A stretch of DNA of 59,229 nucleotides from a virus, in the IMG/VR virus record IMGVR_UViG_3300028569_001325, positions 1 to 59,229 of that record. One strand, 5' to 3'. Position 1 is the stretch's first letter. Each line of letters opens with the position of its first letter. Shown one piece after another: positions 41,296 to 49,862 of this stretch. The position numbers were made by a program, and so were the translations under genes. The notes under the pieces were generated by a model. The model was not told the DNA's origin. It searched no databases and saw nothing but the letters and a program-made list of their open reading frames with translations.

Positions 41296-42360
41296 TTAGT
41301 TTTCTTCAGATACTTTTATTTTTTCTAATTGCTCAGAAAACGTTTTTGTTCTTTTTTCAAAATATTCATTAAATAATTCTTGTACTGATGTGTCAAATTT
41401 TTCTTTAGATGCGTATTTTAATCCCGTTTCTTGCATTTTTGCGTGTAACTCTTCGGATATGTTATCCTCTAACCAATTTTGTGTGTAGTTTGCAATAATA
41501 TCCACTATTTCGTTAAACTGATAAGTCCATACTCCGTTTTCTTCATTCATCCATTCAGGTTTTAAATTTGGAACCTTACCAATAACAGGTGTTCCAGAAA
41601 TCATACTCTCTAATGGGTATGTTCCAAACCCTGACTCACTATCAACCCAAACAGATACATAAGATTCTTTTAAGAAATTTGCAAAATCTTCTTGTTTAAT
41701 TCCTCTCATATCTCTAAATGTAATCCATCTATATTGAGGGTATTTTAAATAAAAAGTTTTAATAATCTTAGCACTATCTCTAGGTTCTCTTGTGTGAATT
41801 GAGATAATAGGTTTAGATGGTTTTTCTTTTTTAGAGAAGTTATCAGAAATAAATGGTTCTACCACATCCATACTAACAGATCTCATAATTTCTGATAGGT
41901 GCTTTTTTTGAAATTCTGAAGTGGTGATACATTTTATAAATCCATATTGGTTCCAAGTTACTCCAGGAGGTAATGTTTCCAAGACGTGATCATATGCTTG
42001 ACATAAAACCACCTTACCACAAGGGAAGTTTTTTAATTGATCCATAACGTGAGCATAAATCTCAGGGATAATAATAAAATCTTCAGGAGAAATCGATAGA
42101 TTTTGGTTTTCAATTGATTGGTGTGGGATATCCATATATTCCTCCCCTAACCATTCTGAAACTCCAGTATATTCTTTAGTCTCATGAATTATAATACTGT
42201 TATATCCATTATTTTTTAGTGTTAATGCCATGTCATAGATATACTTAACGCCTGCTCTAGGGTTACCTTTAGTGTCTTGTACTAAAAAATAAATTCTAGA
42301 TGATTTGTTTTTTAAATTTTCTAATGACTTTTCAAGTTTTTGAATTTTTTCTAATTCCAT
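41296..42360 (-). CDS. Glycosyltransferase, GT4-like (GT-B fold)
   Basis: 354 aa. After a short coiled coil comes S-R-I-Y-F-L-V-Q-D-T-K-G-N-P-R-A-G-V-K-Y (glycine loop of the first Rossmann domain). The second domain has P-I-I-S-I-H-T-R-E-P-R-D and V-S-V-W-V-D-S-E-S-G-F-G-T-Y-P-L-E-S-M-I-S-G-T-P-V-I-G, the E-x7-E-type donor site seen in GT4 enzymes (here ES-x-F-G-x-x-x-L-E). Soluble; part of the tightly packed minus-strand operon. Confidence 0.8.
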   Translation of the reverse strand: MELEKIQKLEKSLENLKNKSSRIYFLVQDTKGNPRAGVKYIYDMALTLKNNGYNSIIIHETKEYTGVSEWLGEEYMDIPHQSIENQNLSISPEDFIIIPEIYAHVMDQLKNFPCGKVVLCQAYDHVLETLPPGVTWNQYGFIKCITTSEFQKKHLSEIMRSVSMDVVEPFISDNFSKKEKPSKPIISIHTREPRDSAKIIKTFYLKYPQYRWITFRDMRGIKQEDFANFLKESYVSVWVDSESGFGTYPLESMISGTPVIGKVPNLKPEWMNEENGVWTYQFNEIVDIIANYTQNWLEDNISEELHAKMQETGLKYASKEKFDTSVQELFNEYFEKRTKTFSEQLEKIKVSEEN

Positions 42361-42363
42361 TTT

Positions 42364-42651
42364 TTAAAGTGTTTTTAGTATTTTGTTTATTAGTAATGTA
42401 TTAAATGATAGTTTAAATGGTATTGTTAAATCTTTTGCTCCGTGAATACCTAATGTCTCGTCTAATTCTTCTCTTTCTGTTAATAGTACCTCTATTAAAA
42501 TTTTAAATGTGTCATAACGAGTGACACTAATTTGTTGATCTGGCGTTTCCGTTTCTCCTGTTGGTACAGTTAACGAAGATTTTTCATAACTTACTTGTTT
42601 TTCCAATTCGTTTATGTCCAAGTAGTAATTTTCTCCTAAGAATTTTAACAT
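42364..42651 (-). CDS. Small hypothetical protein
   Basis: 95 aa. Starts MLKFLGENYYLDINELEKQV and overlaps the upstream HAD-like gene by 7 nt. Mixed alpha/beta with a polar centre (VPTGETETPDQQISVTRYDT) and a helical end. Similar short proteins occur beside baseplate or replication genes of large phages, but I cannot name this one. Co-transcribed with its neighbours. Confidence 0.6.
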   Translation of the reverse strand: MLKFLGENYYLDINELEKQVSYEKSSLTVPTGETETPDQQISVTRYDTFKILIEVLLTEREELDETLGIHGAKDLTIPFKLSFNTLLINKILKTL

Positions 42652-43298
42652 GTTACTTTTAATTTTTCTAAAATACCGTCAAATTCTTTCAATGATTCAA
42701 TTTCAAATTCAGATCCAACATTTTTATTATAAATTGTTACATACTTAATAACAATTTTATCTTTTGGTTTATTAATAATCAAATTTGGATTTGATGTTAA
42801 TAAAATATCAACTTCATTCCACATAGTGTCAATAGTTGCGTTAGAGTAAAATTTAATTTTTTCAAGTAAACACCCGAATTTAGATAGAAAGAATAAGGAT
42901 GCAGGTTTAGATCTACCCATCTCATCCGACAAAATGAGTAATTCGTTGTTGTCTCTATACTTCATATACAAATCATTTAAATCATTAAACGTAAATGTCT
43001 CTGTTGATCCGGCGTGTCCAAATATTTGCATTGCAAAGTCCTCATACATAAATGAATATAATTCATTATCATCATTAAATCTAAAGTGGTCGGTTAAGTT
43101 CAATGAAGTAACATCACTCAGAATTTTATATTCAAACTCTTCTTTTGGTACTAATTCTTCGGTATTACCAGACATATCAATATCAAAGGTTTTACCATCA
43201 TGTTCGTTTTCCTCTATCATATGTTTTTCATACAGTTGGGTAAACTTACTAATAGTGTCTCTTAATACTCCGTTAATTTCAATCCCTATTCTCTTCAT
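42645..43298 (-). CDS. HAD-superfamily-like protein with altered catalytic motif
   Basis: 217 aa. The start M-K-R-I-G-I-E-I-N-G-V-L-R-D-T is HAD motif I (normally D-x-D-G), but the nucleophile Asp is Glu and the second Asp is Asn. L-L-I-L-S-D-E-M-G-R-S-K-P-A-S looks like motif II/III, and D-I-L-L-T-S-N-P motif IV. With the nucleophile gone, phosphatase activity is doubtful; a binding or structural role is more likely. Overlaps PhoH by 20 nt. Confidence 0.6.
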   Translation of the reverse strand: MKRIGIEINGVLRDTISKFTQLYEKHMIEENEHDGKTFDIDMSGNTEELVPKEEFEYKILSDVTSLNLTDHFRFNDDNELYSFMYEDFAMQIFGHAGSTETFTFNDLNDLYMKYRDNNELLILSDEMGRSKPASLFFLSKFGCLLEKIKFYSNATIDTMWNEVDILLTSNPNLIINKPKDKIVIKYVTIYNKNVGSEFEIESLKEFDGILEKLKVTC

Positions 43299-44013
43299 AT
43301 TTTTTTAATATCTTACTTATCAAAGGATTTCTAACAATATCGTCATCACTAAACTCAAAAACCCCCATATCGTTTACGTTTTTAAACTTTTGTATTGCGT
43401 CGTATAGTCCCGACTGTTTTTTATCTTTGTATCTGTCTGTTTGTTCAATGTCTCCCGATATAAAGAATTTACTATTAAACCCTATTCTTGTCAATAGTAA
43501 TTTCATTTGATTTGGGCTTGAATTTTGAGACTCCTCAAATATTAAAATAGTGTTATCAATATTCATCCCTCTCATATATGCCAAAGCGAAGACTTCAATG
43601 ATTTCAGCATCTTTTAATTTTTCACGAGCATCTTTACCTATAATTTTATTTAATAGGTAGTAGGACGGAAAAATATACGGATCTAATTTTTCTTCTAAGT
43701 TACCAGGTAGAGAACCAAGCTTCTCCTCGGCTTCAACCGCAGGTCTTACAATAACCAATTTTTCATATGCATTATTAGTGTCCATTAATAAATCCACAGC
43801 AGCTTTCATGGCTATGTATGATTTACCTACCCCTGCGGGTCCCGAACAAATTGTTATTTGGTTGTTTCTAAGTAAGTTATAATAAACTTCTTGGTTTTCT
43901 GTTAAGAATTTATTTTTTTGTTTTTTCTTAATTATTGAATTAATAAAATCTTTTTTTGAAAATGTCTTAATCTCTCCTTCTTCAGTTTGTGGTTGTGGTT
44001 TTCTTCTTGTCAT
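43279..44013 (-). CDS. phoH: PhoH-like P-loop ATPase
   Basis: 244 aa. Walker A GPAGVGKS (58-65), Walker B ILIFEESQN (155-164; usually DEAQN), then L-L-T-R-I-G-F-N-S-K-F-F-I-S-G-D-I-E-Q-T-D, the PhoH sensor segment, and S-G-L. PhoH proteins are very frequent in marine and gut phages; a helicase/RNA-related role has been proposed but the in vivo job in phages is unsettled. Here it sits inside the glycan operon, with 4-nt overlap to the epimerase gene. Confidence 0.92.
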   Translation of the reverse strand: MTRRKPQPQTEEGEIKTFSKKDFINSIIKKKQKNKFLTENQEVYYNLLRNNQITICSGPAGVGKSYIAMKAAVDLLMDTNNAYEKLVIVRPAVEAEEKLGSLPGNLEEKLDPYIFPSYYLLNKIIGKDAREKLKDAEIIEVFALAYMRGMNIDNTILIFEESQNSSPNQMKLLLTRIGFNSKFFISGDIEQTDRYKDKKQSGLYDAIQKFKNVNDMGVFEFSDDDIVRNPLISKILKKYEENRD

Positions 44014-45041
44014 TTATTTAAGAATACTTGTTTATTAATCCATTCGTATGTTTTTTCCATACCTTTGATTAGTGGTTCAGAAACAACCCAACCAATTTTT
44101 GTTTCATAAAGTTTGTTGTCTGAATTTCTACCTCTCACGCCAACAGGACATTTAAAACCGTATTTAAGTTGAAATTCGTCTCCTTCTATATTTTTAATTT
44201 TAATATCTTTTCTTGAAATATCAATAGCCATTTGGGCTAATTCATTTATCGTAACCATCTCTTCTGATCCAATATTAACCGGTCCAATAAAATTACTATC
44301 CATTAATCTTAGTACCGCTTCAATACATTCGTCTATATATAAAAATGATCTTGTCTGATTACCATCACCCCACACTTCAATTTCAGTATCTGATTCTGCG
44401 ACTTTTCTACACATAGATGCGGGAGCCTTTTCCTTACCACCATTCCAAGTTCCGTAAGGACCAAAGATATTATGAAACCTTGCAATTCTTACGTCTAATC
44501 CATAATTTCTTTTGAAGGATAAGTATAGTCTTTCGCTAAATAACTTTTCCCACCCATATTCACTATCAGGGTTTGCTGGATATGCAGAGGACTCTTCACA
44601 GTTAGGATTTTCAGAATCCAACTGATTATGTTCAGGGTACATACATGCGGATGAAGAATAAAATACTTTTTTTACATTAAATTTTGTTGCGTAATCAACA
44701 ACATTTAAATTAATAAGTGCTGAATTATGCATAACATTCGCATCGTTTTCTCCCGTAAAAATATATCCTGCACCACCCATATCTGCAGCCAATTGATATA
44801 CCTCATCAAATGAGTTTTTTATATCGTTTAACTCCGTTTGGTTTGGTGCAAACATTACTCTTGACACTAAATGAGAATCTCTTAAATCACCTAATACGAA
44901 TTCTGTACAATATTCATTTTGTTTAAAATAATCATGAGGTTTAATATCAACAACCCTAACAAAGTTTCCTTCCTCATATAATCTTTTTGCTAAATGTCCA
45001 CCGATGAATCCTCCACCACCAAGAATTAGTATTTTTTTCAT
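44010..45041 (-). CDS. GDP-mannose 3,5-epimerase-like enzyme
   Basis: 343 aa from ATG 45041 (the frame goes on to 45083 but there overlaps nothing useful). NAD-binding ILGGGGFIGGH (6-16) and the SDR pair Y162-x3-K166 in SEYGWEKL. Segments typical of plant GME: A-A-D-M-G-G-A-G-Y-I, S-S-S-A-C-M-Y-P-E (Cys133), F-H-N-I-F-G-P-Y-G-T-W, G-G-K-E-K-A-P-A-S-M-C-R-K, G-D-G-N-Q-T-R-S-F, V-R-G-R-N-S-D-N. GME inverts C3 and C5 of GDP-mannose to give GDP-L-galactose. It would supply a donor sugar to the neighbouring transferases. Confidence 0.88.
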   Translation of the reverse strand: MKKILILGGGGFIGGHLAKRLYEEGNFVRVVDIKPHDYFKQNEYCTEFVLGDLRDSHLVSRVMFAPNQTELNDIKNSFDEVYQLAADMGGAGYIFTGENDANVMHNSALINLNVVDYATKFNVKKVFYSSSACMYPEHNQLDSENPNCEESSAYPANPDSEYGWEKLFSERLYLSFKRNYGLDVRIARFHNIFGPYGTWNGGKEKAPASMCRKVAESDTEIEVWGDGNQTRSFLYIDECIEAVLRLMDSNFIGPVNIGSEEMVTINELAQMAIDISRKDIKIKNIEGDEFQLKYGFKCPVGVRGRNSDNKLYETKIGWVVSEPLIKGMEKTYEWINKQVFLNK

Positions 45042-45054
45042 ATTGTTTTTTAAT

Positions 45055-45831
45055 TTACAAGTTTTTAATCCAATAAACTCCACATCTGTCTATAATTTTT
45101 ATTTCATCATTAATATTTTGAGATGCTCTAAAATCATGGGTACATGTTTTGGCTCCGTTAAGACAATAGTCGTCAATAATACAAACCCCCTTGTTTGATA
45201 ATTTATGATAACATGAGTAAAAAACATCATGTGTTGATTCGTACATATCACCATCCATTCTTAATAATGAAATTTTTTCTATATCCTTGTTATTCGGTAA
45301 AGTGTCACAAAAAAACCCTTTTATAAAAATCACATTTTCATCTAAACATCTCATAGACTCAAAATTATTTTTAACAGTTTCTAATGAAATTGAAAGTTCC
45401 TTATGTATGTAATGTATGTCCCCGTTATCTTGCGGAAATTTACCGCTTGGTTTAGGTAACCCTTCAAATGAGTCGCAAACAAATATTTTTTTATTCATTT
45501 CATATATATCACAATATAATTTCATAAAAATTGTTGCTCCACCTTTCCAAACCCCAGTTTCGATCAAGTCCCCCTCAATATCATTTATGCGAACATAATC
45601 CAACATTTCATGAAGATTATTCATTCTTTTCATACCAATCATTGTTAACGCATCTGTCGGCCAATCCAATCCTTCCATTCTTTGATAATCAATCTCAGCT
45701 GATAGAATATCGTCAATTTCTAATTCAGATGGGTACTCTCCCGTTTTTTTCCAATTATCAACTAACGACTGATTTTTTACCCTACCTAAAAGAGCAAACT
45801 TTAAAAAGTTTATTTTTTTTTGTTTTTCCAT
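45055..45831 (-). CDS. TylF-family O-methyltransferase
   Basis: 258 aa. Hallmarks of the macrocin-O-methyltransferase (TylF) family in order: G-D-L-I-E-T-G-V-W-K-G-G-A-T-I-F-M (SAM loop), D-S-F-E-G-L-P-K-P, G-F-F-C-D-T-L-P, L-L-R-M-D-G-D-M-Y-E-S-T (metal/SAM acids), C-I-I-D-D-Y, and D-R-C-G-V-Y-W-I-K. These enzymes methylate sugar hydroxyls. Six nucleotides from the next methyltransferase. Expected to decorate the glycan built by this operon. Confidence 0.88.
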   Translation of the reverse strand: MEKQKKINFLKFALLGRVKNQSLVDNWKKTGEYPSELEIDDILSAEIDYQRMEGLDWPTDALTMIGMKRMNNLHEMLDYVRINDIEGDLIETGVWKGGATIFMKLYCDIYEMNKKIFVCDSFEGLPKPSGKFPQDNGDIHYIHKELSISLETVKNNFESMRCLDENVIFIKGFFCDTLPNNKDIEKISLLRMDGDMYESTHDVFYSCYHKLSNKGVCIIDDYCLNGAKTCTHDFRASQNINDEIKIIDRCGVYWIKNL

Positions 45832-45837
45832 TTTAAT

Positions 45838-46431
45838 TTAAATTTTATAATTTTTATTTTTTAATATTGTTAACCCATTATTGTTAGTGAATCTCTCATG
45901 AACTTCCCATTCATTACCATTTTCAGTATCTAAAAAATCTAAAACCGCGTTCCACAATCCTTGTTTTTTTGTTTCTATGTTTTTAATCTCATTACTTGCA
46001 TGTTCATAAATTATTTCATCTACCTCACCAAAATATGTGGTGTCATGTAAAATGATATATTTTGAACATTTATTAGAATGAATATCTAACTCACAAACTA
46101 ATTGATTATATGTGTGAAGAGTGTCGATAAACAACAAATCTGTACTTTCAATTTGAATATTTAAAACGTCCGTTTCTATAAAAGAATAATTAATACCATA
46201 CTCGTTTGATAGATTTATCACCTCATTAATTTGAGGGTGTGTTACAATATCATAACTAATCATTTTTTTTGGGTTAGATAGTAACAGTGGCCAAGTTGAC
46301 GAAACCCACCTAACACCCATTTCTGTTATGTGTTCACATTCATTGGCGTATTTAAGTAATGTTGGTAGATGTTCATTTATATCTGAAGGTGTTGAACATT
46401 GATTTTCGTATATTAAATTTATTTTTTCCAT
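45838..46431 (-). CDS. Class I SAM-dependent methyltransferase-like protein
   Basis: 197 aa. H-I-T-E-M-G-V-R-W-V-S-S-T-W is motif I (E-x-G), followed by I-S-Y-D-I-V, T-D-V-L-N-I and D-L-L-F-I-D-T-L-H-T-Y-N-Q-L-V-C-E-L, with Y-I-I-L-H-D-T-T-Y-F-G near the active site (cephalosporin hydroxylase / Methyltransf_24 style). A second methyltransferase in the operon next to TylF; sugar or peptide substrate unknown. Overlaps its upstream gene by 13 nt. Confidence 0.75.
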   Translation of the reverse strand: MEKINLIYENQCSTPSDINEHLPTLLKYANECEHITEMGVRWVSSTWPLLLSNPKKMISYDIVTHPQINEVINLSNEYGINYSFIETDVLNIQIESTDLLFIDTLHTYNQLVCELDIHSNKCSKYIILHDTTYFGEVDEIIYEHASNEIKNIETKKQGLWNAVLDFLDTENGNEWEVHERFTNNNGLTILKNKNYKI

Positions 46432-47066
46432 TTTAATTTTTTTTTGTGTATTAATATCATATTATTTATGTCGTTCATTCTATTATTAGTTTTAAGTCTA
46501 TAGTGAAAAAATCCCTCATCAATTTCATTTGTATTATAAGTTAAATCAAATCTATATGAATTTATTAAAGGAATACCATTAGAAGAAAGAAATTTTCCAA
46601 AACAAACATCATCAATTAAACTAAAATCTAATTTTTCTTCATTATCTATTAATAAATGTACCAAGTCCTTAGAAATAATAAACCCTGATCCTGAACAAAA
46701 AGGTATACCAAAATGATTTCCTAAAATTCCAGAATAAAAATTGTTTTTAGGTTTATTTTCTAAATGTAATTTTAATAGATTTTTATCAATATATGAACTT
46801 GAATTTGTTCTTAGAACAAAATCAAAATCCATATTAGAAATAAGTTTAAACGCTTCTATAGATTTATTACCGCAATTTATTAAACTCTCAGGGACATCTG
46901 TTAAAATATTATTACCAACTATTATATTTTCATTATTATCACCAAAATAGTAATATGTTTCAACACCATCAACATTTACACTATCCCACGTTTGTTTTTG
47001 TGTTTTATAAAATTCAGTATATGTTCCTGAATCGTTATATGAAAGTACTAAAATTAATATTCTCAT
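46419..47066 (-). CDS. Galactosyltransferase-like (GT31-type) protein
   Basis: 215 aa. M-R-I-L-I-L-V-L-S-Y, D-F-D-F-V-L-R-T-N-S-S-S-Y (D-x-D-like position altered to R-T-N), C-S-G-S-G-F-I-I-S-K-D-L-V, and L-I-D-D-V-C-F-G-K-F-L resemble beta-1,3-galactosyltransferases of family GT31, where E/D-D-V-x-x-G is the signature. The DxD motif seems changed. No transmembrane anchor, so it is cytosolic. Part of the coupled operon (4-nt overlap). Confidence 0.65.
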   Translation of the reverse strand: MRILILVLSYNDSGTYTEFYKTQKQTWDSVNVDGVETYYYFGDNNENIIVGNNILTDVPESLINCGNKSIEAFKLISNMDFDFVLRTNSSSYIDKNLLKLHLENKPKNNFYSGILGNHFGIPFCSGSGFIISKDLVHLLIDNEEKLDFSLIDDVCFGKFLSSNGIPLINSYRFDLTYNTNEIDEGFFHYRLKTNNRMNDINNMILIHKKKLKWKK

Positions 47067-47782
47067 ATTAAAAAGTTTATTAATTTATCTATTTCATTTT
47101 TGTGTCTTGGATATGGTCGTAAAGAGTGACAATCTACATAATTTTCAGATTTTAATTCATTTTCATCATATGTCCAATAAACTCTGTCAATTCTTTTTTT
47201 TGCTCTTCCATATTCCCAACCGCGATTTAATTTTGTTATTATGGATTGGTTTTCATACGAATCTACCATTTTTCCAAAATGTAACTCATCCGTATCCCAA
47301 CCTAATCCCATATTATTTAATTTTATACAATACTCCTCAAAGGTGTCTTCAAATTTCATAATGTGATTGAATACTGATCCCTTTGCGGCATTATAACATA
47401 TTGGATACCTAACTACCCCTTGATATGCGTCAGAACTAAAAATAACTAAATTATCATTATCTATGGTTTCAATATCTTTAACAAAATAATTCTTACTTAA
47501 TGGTAACATATCTATGTCCGATGTCAAACATACGTTATTTTGGTAGTACTTTGTAACATACATTCTTGCTATTTGTGATTGAAATCCCGTATTAATGCCA
47601 TCTATTTTTTTAAAATTGTGGATGATGGAATCGTCATATTCTACTACATCATCATTGTCAGATATTTTAACCAATAAAGGCTTAATGCCGACTAAATTGA
47701 ACCAAAGGGTTTTTACAGGTTCCCAAAATTCCGAATATAGTGGGTTATCGTCGGTACTTACAATTACATAATCTATCTTCAT
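47063..47782 (-). CDS. Putative glycosyltransferase (DxD, GT-A type)
   Basis: 239 aa. I-D-Y-V-I-V-S-T-D-D-N-P-L-Y-S at the start, V-C-L-T-S-D-I-D-M-L-P-L (metal-binding D-x-D) near 85, and a conserved-looking Y-N-A-A-K-G-S-V-F acceptor region with G-W-D-T-D-E. The fold fits GT-A enzymes found in phage and capsule clusters; donor and acceptor cannot be read off. Overlaps neighbours on both sides by 4 nt. Confidence 0.65.
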   Translation of the reverse strand: MKIDYVIVSTDDNPLYSEFWEPVKTLWFNLVGIKPLLVKISDNDDVVEYDDSIIHNFKKIDGINTGFQSQIARMYVTKYYQNNVCLTSDIDMLPLSKNYFVKDIETIDNDNLVIFSSDAYQGVVRYPICYNAAKGSVFNHIMKFEDTFEEYCIKLNNMGLGWDTDELHFGKMVDSYENQSIITKLNRGWEYGRAKKRIDRVYWTYDENELKSENYVDCHSLRPYPRHKNEIDKLINFLI

Positions 47783-48438
47783 AATAATATTTTGTAGTCT
47801 TCTGTTACAGGAGTTTCGTTTATACTAATTCGTTCACCAACAAATCTACCATTTTCTCTTTTAATAGGAAATGGTTTTTTTTCATAAAATTCATCATGAG
47901 TACAACGGTCGTTTAAAAATACTTGGTATATAGTTTTAGAAAAGACTTGATCGTGACCATACTCCAAAGTTCTACCAAGATTAAATTTATTAACTAAATC
48001 TGTCATAGGTATTGTTTTTGCCTTTATTCCCCACATGCCGGCAAGAATTCCTGGTTCGCTTATACCATAAGGTATTACATGTGCAGGATGATCTCTCATA
48101 ACGTGTAATGTTTTTTTACTATCAATCCAATCTTGTACCGCTAAAAACTCTCTGTTTGATAATCTAGAATCACAATCTCTAAAACAGACATATTCGGCAT
48201 CTTCAATATCTGATGCTAAAAATCTCCAAAAAGAACCGTGAATACCTCTATTAGTCATATCTAAACAAATGACTCCGTTATTCAAAAGAGAATTAATAGT
48301 TTCTGACGGTACGCTATTGTCGTAATATAAAATCATTTGCCAATCAGGATAAATTTTTTTTACCTGTTCTGAATTTCTAATTGCCCCGATATTATATAAT
48401 GGGTTGTCTCCCCATAAACTGTAACTAATATAATTCAT
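47779..48438 (-). CDS. Putative glycosyltransferase with RDCDSR motif
   Basis: 219 aa. Y-I-S-Y-S-L-W-G-D-N-P-L-Y-N-I-G-A, then Y-P-D-W-Q-M-I-L-Y-Y-D, W-R-F-L-A-S-D, and Y-V-C-F-R-D-C-D-S-R-L-S-N-R-E with the D-x-D site, R-D-H-P, and M-W-G-I-K. I know this set from uncharacterised sugar transferases in polysaccharide loci and phages. Coupled to the large GT2 gene by TAATG. Confidence 0.7.
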   Translation of the reverse strand: MNYISYSLWGDNPLYNIGAIRNSEQVKKIYPDWQMILYYDNSVPSETINSLLNNGVICLDMTNRGIHGSFWRFLASDIEDAEYVCFRDCDSRLSNREFLAVQDWIDSKKTLHVMRDHPAHVIPYGISEPGILAGMWGIKAKTIPMTDLVNKFNLGRTLEYGHDQVFSKTIYQVFLNDRCTHDEFYEKKPFPIKRENGRFVGERISINETPVTEDYKILL

Positions 48439-49862
48439 TAAAATATGTTTTGATATAATTTATTTAAACTTTCGTCCATATTAACTGAGTGTCCTTGTGT
48501 TTTATGTGAATCTAATTGTAAATGTTTTAAAATTCCATTTGTAATTAACATTTTTTTATTTTTAATATTACTAAAATATGTGATAGATCTTTCGTGTGCG
48601 TGTCCACAAGTTTTAGTTTCTTTTATTCTATCAGCGATAGGATTAAACCAAGACATGTATTCGTTAAAAATATCAGTTCTAAATGTGGTGTTTGATGTTG
48701 ATGACCAAACAGAGTTAGGATTTTTTTCTAATATTTTTTTATAATAACTTAATAAATCTATTTTATTAAATTCTTTAATGACTGGTAGTATGTGTTGATT
48801 CCATTCAGGGTTTTGAACAAATTGGTAATGGGACATAGGAAATGGTACATACCCTATCATCTCAACATTATCATTATAAAGTTTTGTATGGAACTGGTCT
48901 ATATTTTTATTTAGTACAGTATCGTACTCAAACAAGTTAATATATTTAGTTCTTATTAAATTGTTTTTCCATAAACAATACCAACCTGTGTACGATGTGA
49001 ATAGAGGGTATTGTTCTAAATTACCGTCATAGTCTCTCGCAATAATAACATTATTAAAATTTTCTAATTTATCTATTGGACGACTACCTAAAAAAACGTA
49101 CCTATAATTATACAGGTTAGAAAATTTCTTTTTATTTTCAAATTCAATAATTAAATCTTGATCGTGAACAAAAATAAAAGTTTCTGACTCGTCTTTTTTA
49201 TTAATGTCTATTGGTAAATTATCCTTATACCTTTCGGCAAATTTAATTCTATTATCTTCCCACTGTTGGTTAGTTTGACCAATTGAGAGGTGAGTGACTC
49301 TAACATCAAACATAACCCCAACCTTTACATTATCTAAAAAGTTAGGTAAGCAAAAACCTAAATCATAAAAGTGGAACCCATCAATAGACTCATCAAAATT
49401 ATGTTTAATGTTATTTTTGTTTACCGCAAAAAATAACCCATCTACAAGTATAACATCTTCAATTTTATTACCAATGTCTTTTGAATATGTGCTTGTCCAT
49501 TTTTTACTTTCCTGTTTGTGATTTACTATACCATACATGGTGTTAAAAACTTCCCACCATTTAGCGTTTGTGTCCAAGTATTTAGTTCCTGCCAAACCTA
49601 AAACTCCATACTCAGGATTTTTTGTAAAATGTTTTAAAACTTTATCTGCCCAATTTTTTGTATCAAACTCTAAATCGTCATGACAAAACACGACAACATC
49701 ATTTTTAGATTCAGATAAAATTTCATTATACACTTTAGACAATGACTTCTCTCCGTTATTTACTTTTTCTATTACCTCAACATCCTTATACATAGACGTT
49801 TTTTGTAAATAATCAATATACTCTTGATTATGTTCTCTTGTTGAAAATCCTATTGTAATCAT
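48438..49862 (-). CDS. Two-part glycosyltransferase (GT2-like N-terminus)
   Basis: 474 aa. Residues 1-220 are GT2-like: I-T-I-G-F-S-T-R, S-L-S-K-V-Y-N-E-I-L, V-V-V-F-C-H-D-D-L-E-F (D-D site), and V-D-G-L-F-F-A-V-N. Residues 225-474 form a second domain (Y-R-Y-V-F-L-G-S, W-Y-C-L-W-K-N-N-L-I-R-T-K-Y-I-N-L-F-E-Y-D, T-C-G-H-A-H-E-R), with the look of another transferase-like unit that carries an E-Y-D motif. A double enzyme could add two sugars in sequence. Starts 4 nt inside the dUTPase end. Confidence 0.7.
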   Translation of the reverse strand: MITIGFSTREHNQEYIDYLQKTSMYKDVEVIEKVNNGEKSLSKVYNEILSESKNDVVVFCHDDLEFDTKNWADKVLKHFTKNPEYGVLGLAGTKYLDTNAKWWEVFNTMYGIVNHKQESKKWTSTYSKDIGNKIEDVILVDGLFFAVNKNNIKHNFDESIDGFHFYDLGFCLPNFLDNVKVGVMFDVRVTHLSIGQTNQQWEDNRIKFAERYKDNLPIDINKKDESETFIFVHDQDLIIEFENKKKFSNLYNYRYVFLGSRPIDKLENFNNVIIARDYDGNLEQYPLFTSYTGWYCLWKNNLIRTKYINLFEYDTVLNKNIDQFHTKLYNDNVEMIGYVPFPMSHYQFVQNPEWNQHILPVIKEFNKIDLLSYYKKILEKNPNSVWSSTSNTTFRTDIFNEYMSWFNPIADRIKETKTCGHAHERSITYFSNIKNKKMLITNGILKHLQLDSHKTQGHSVNMDESLNKLYQNIF

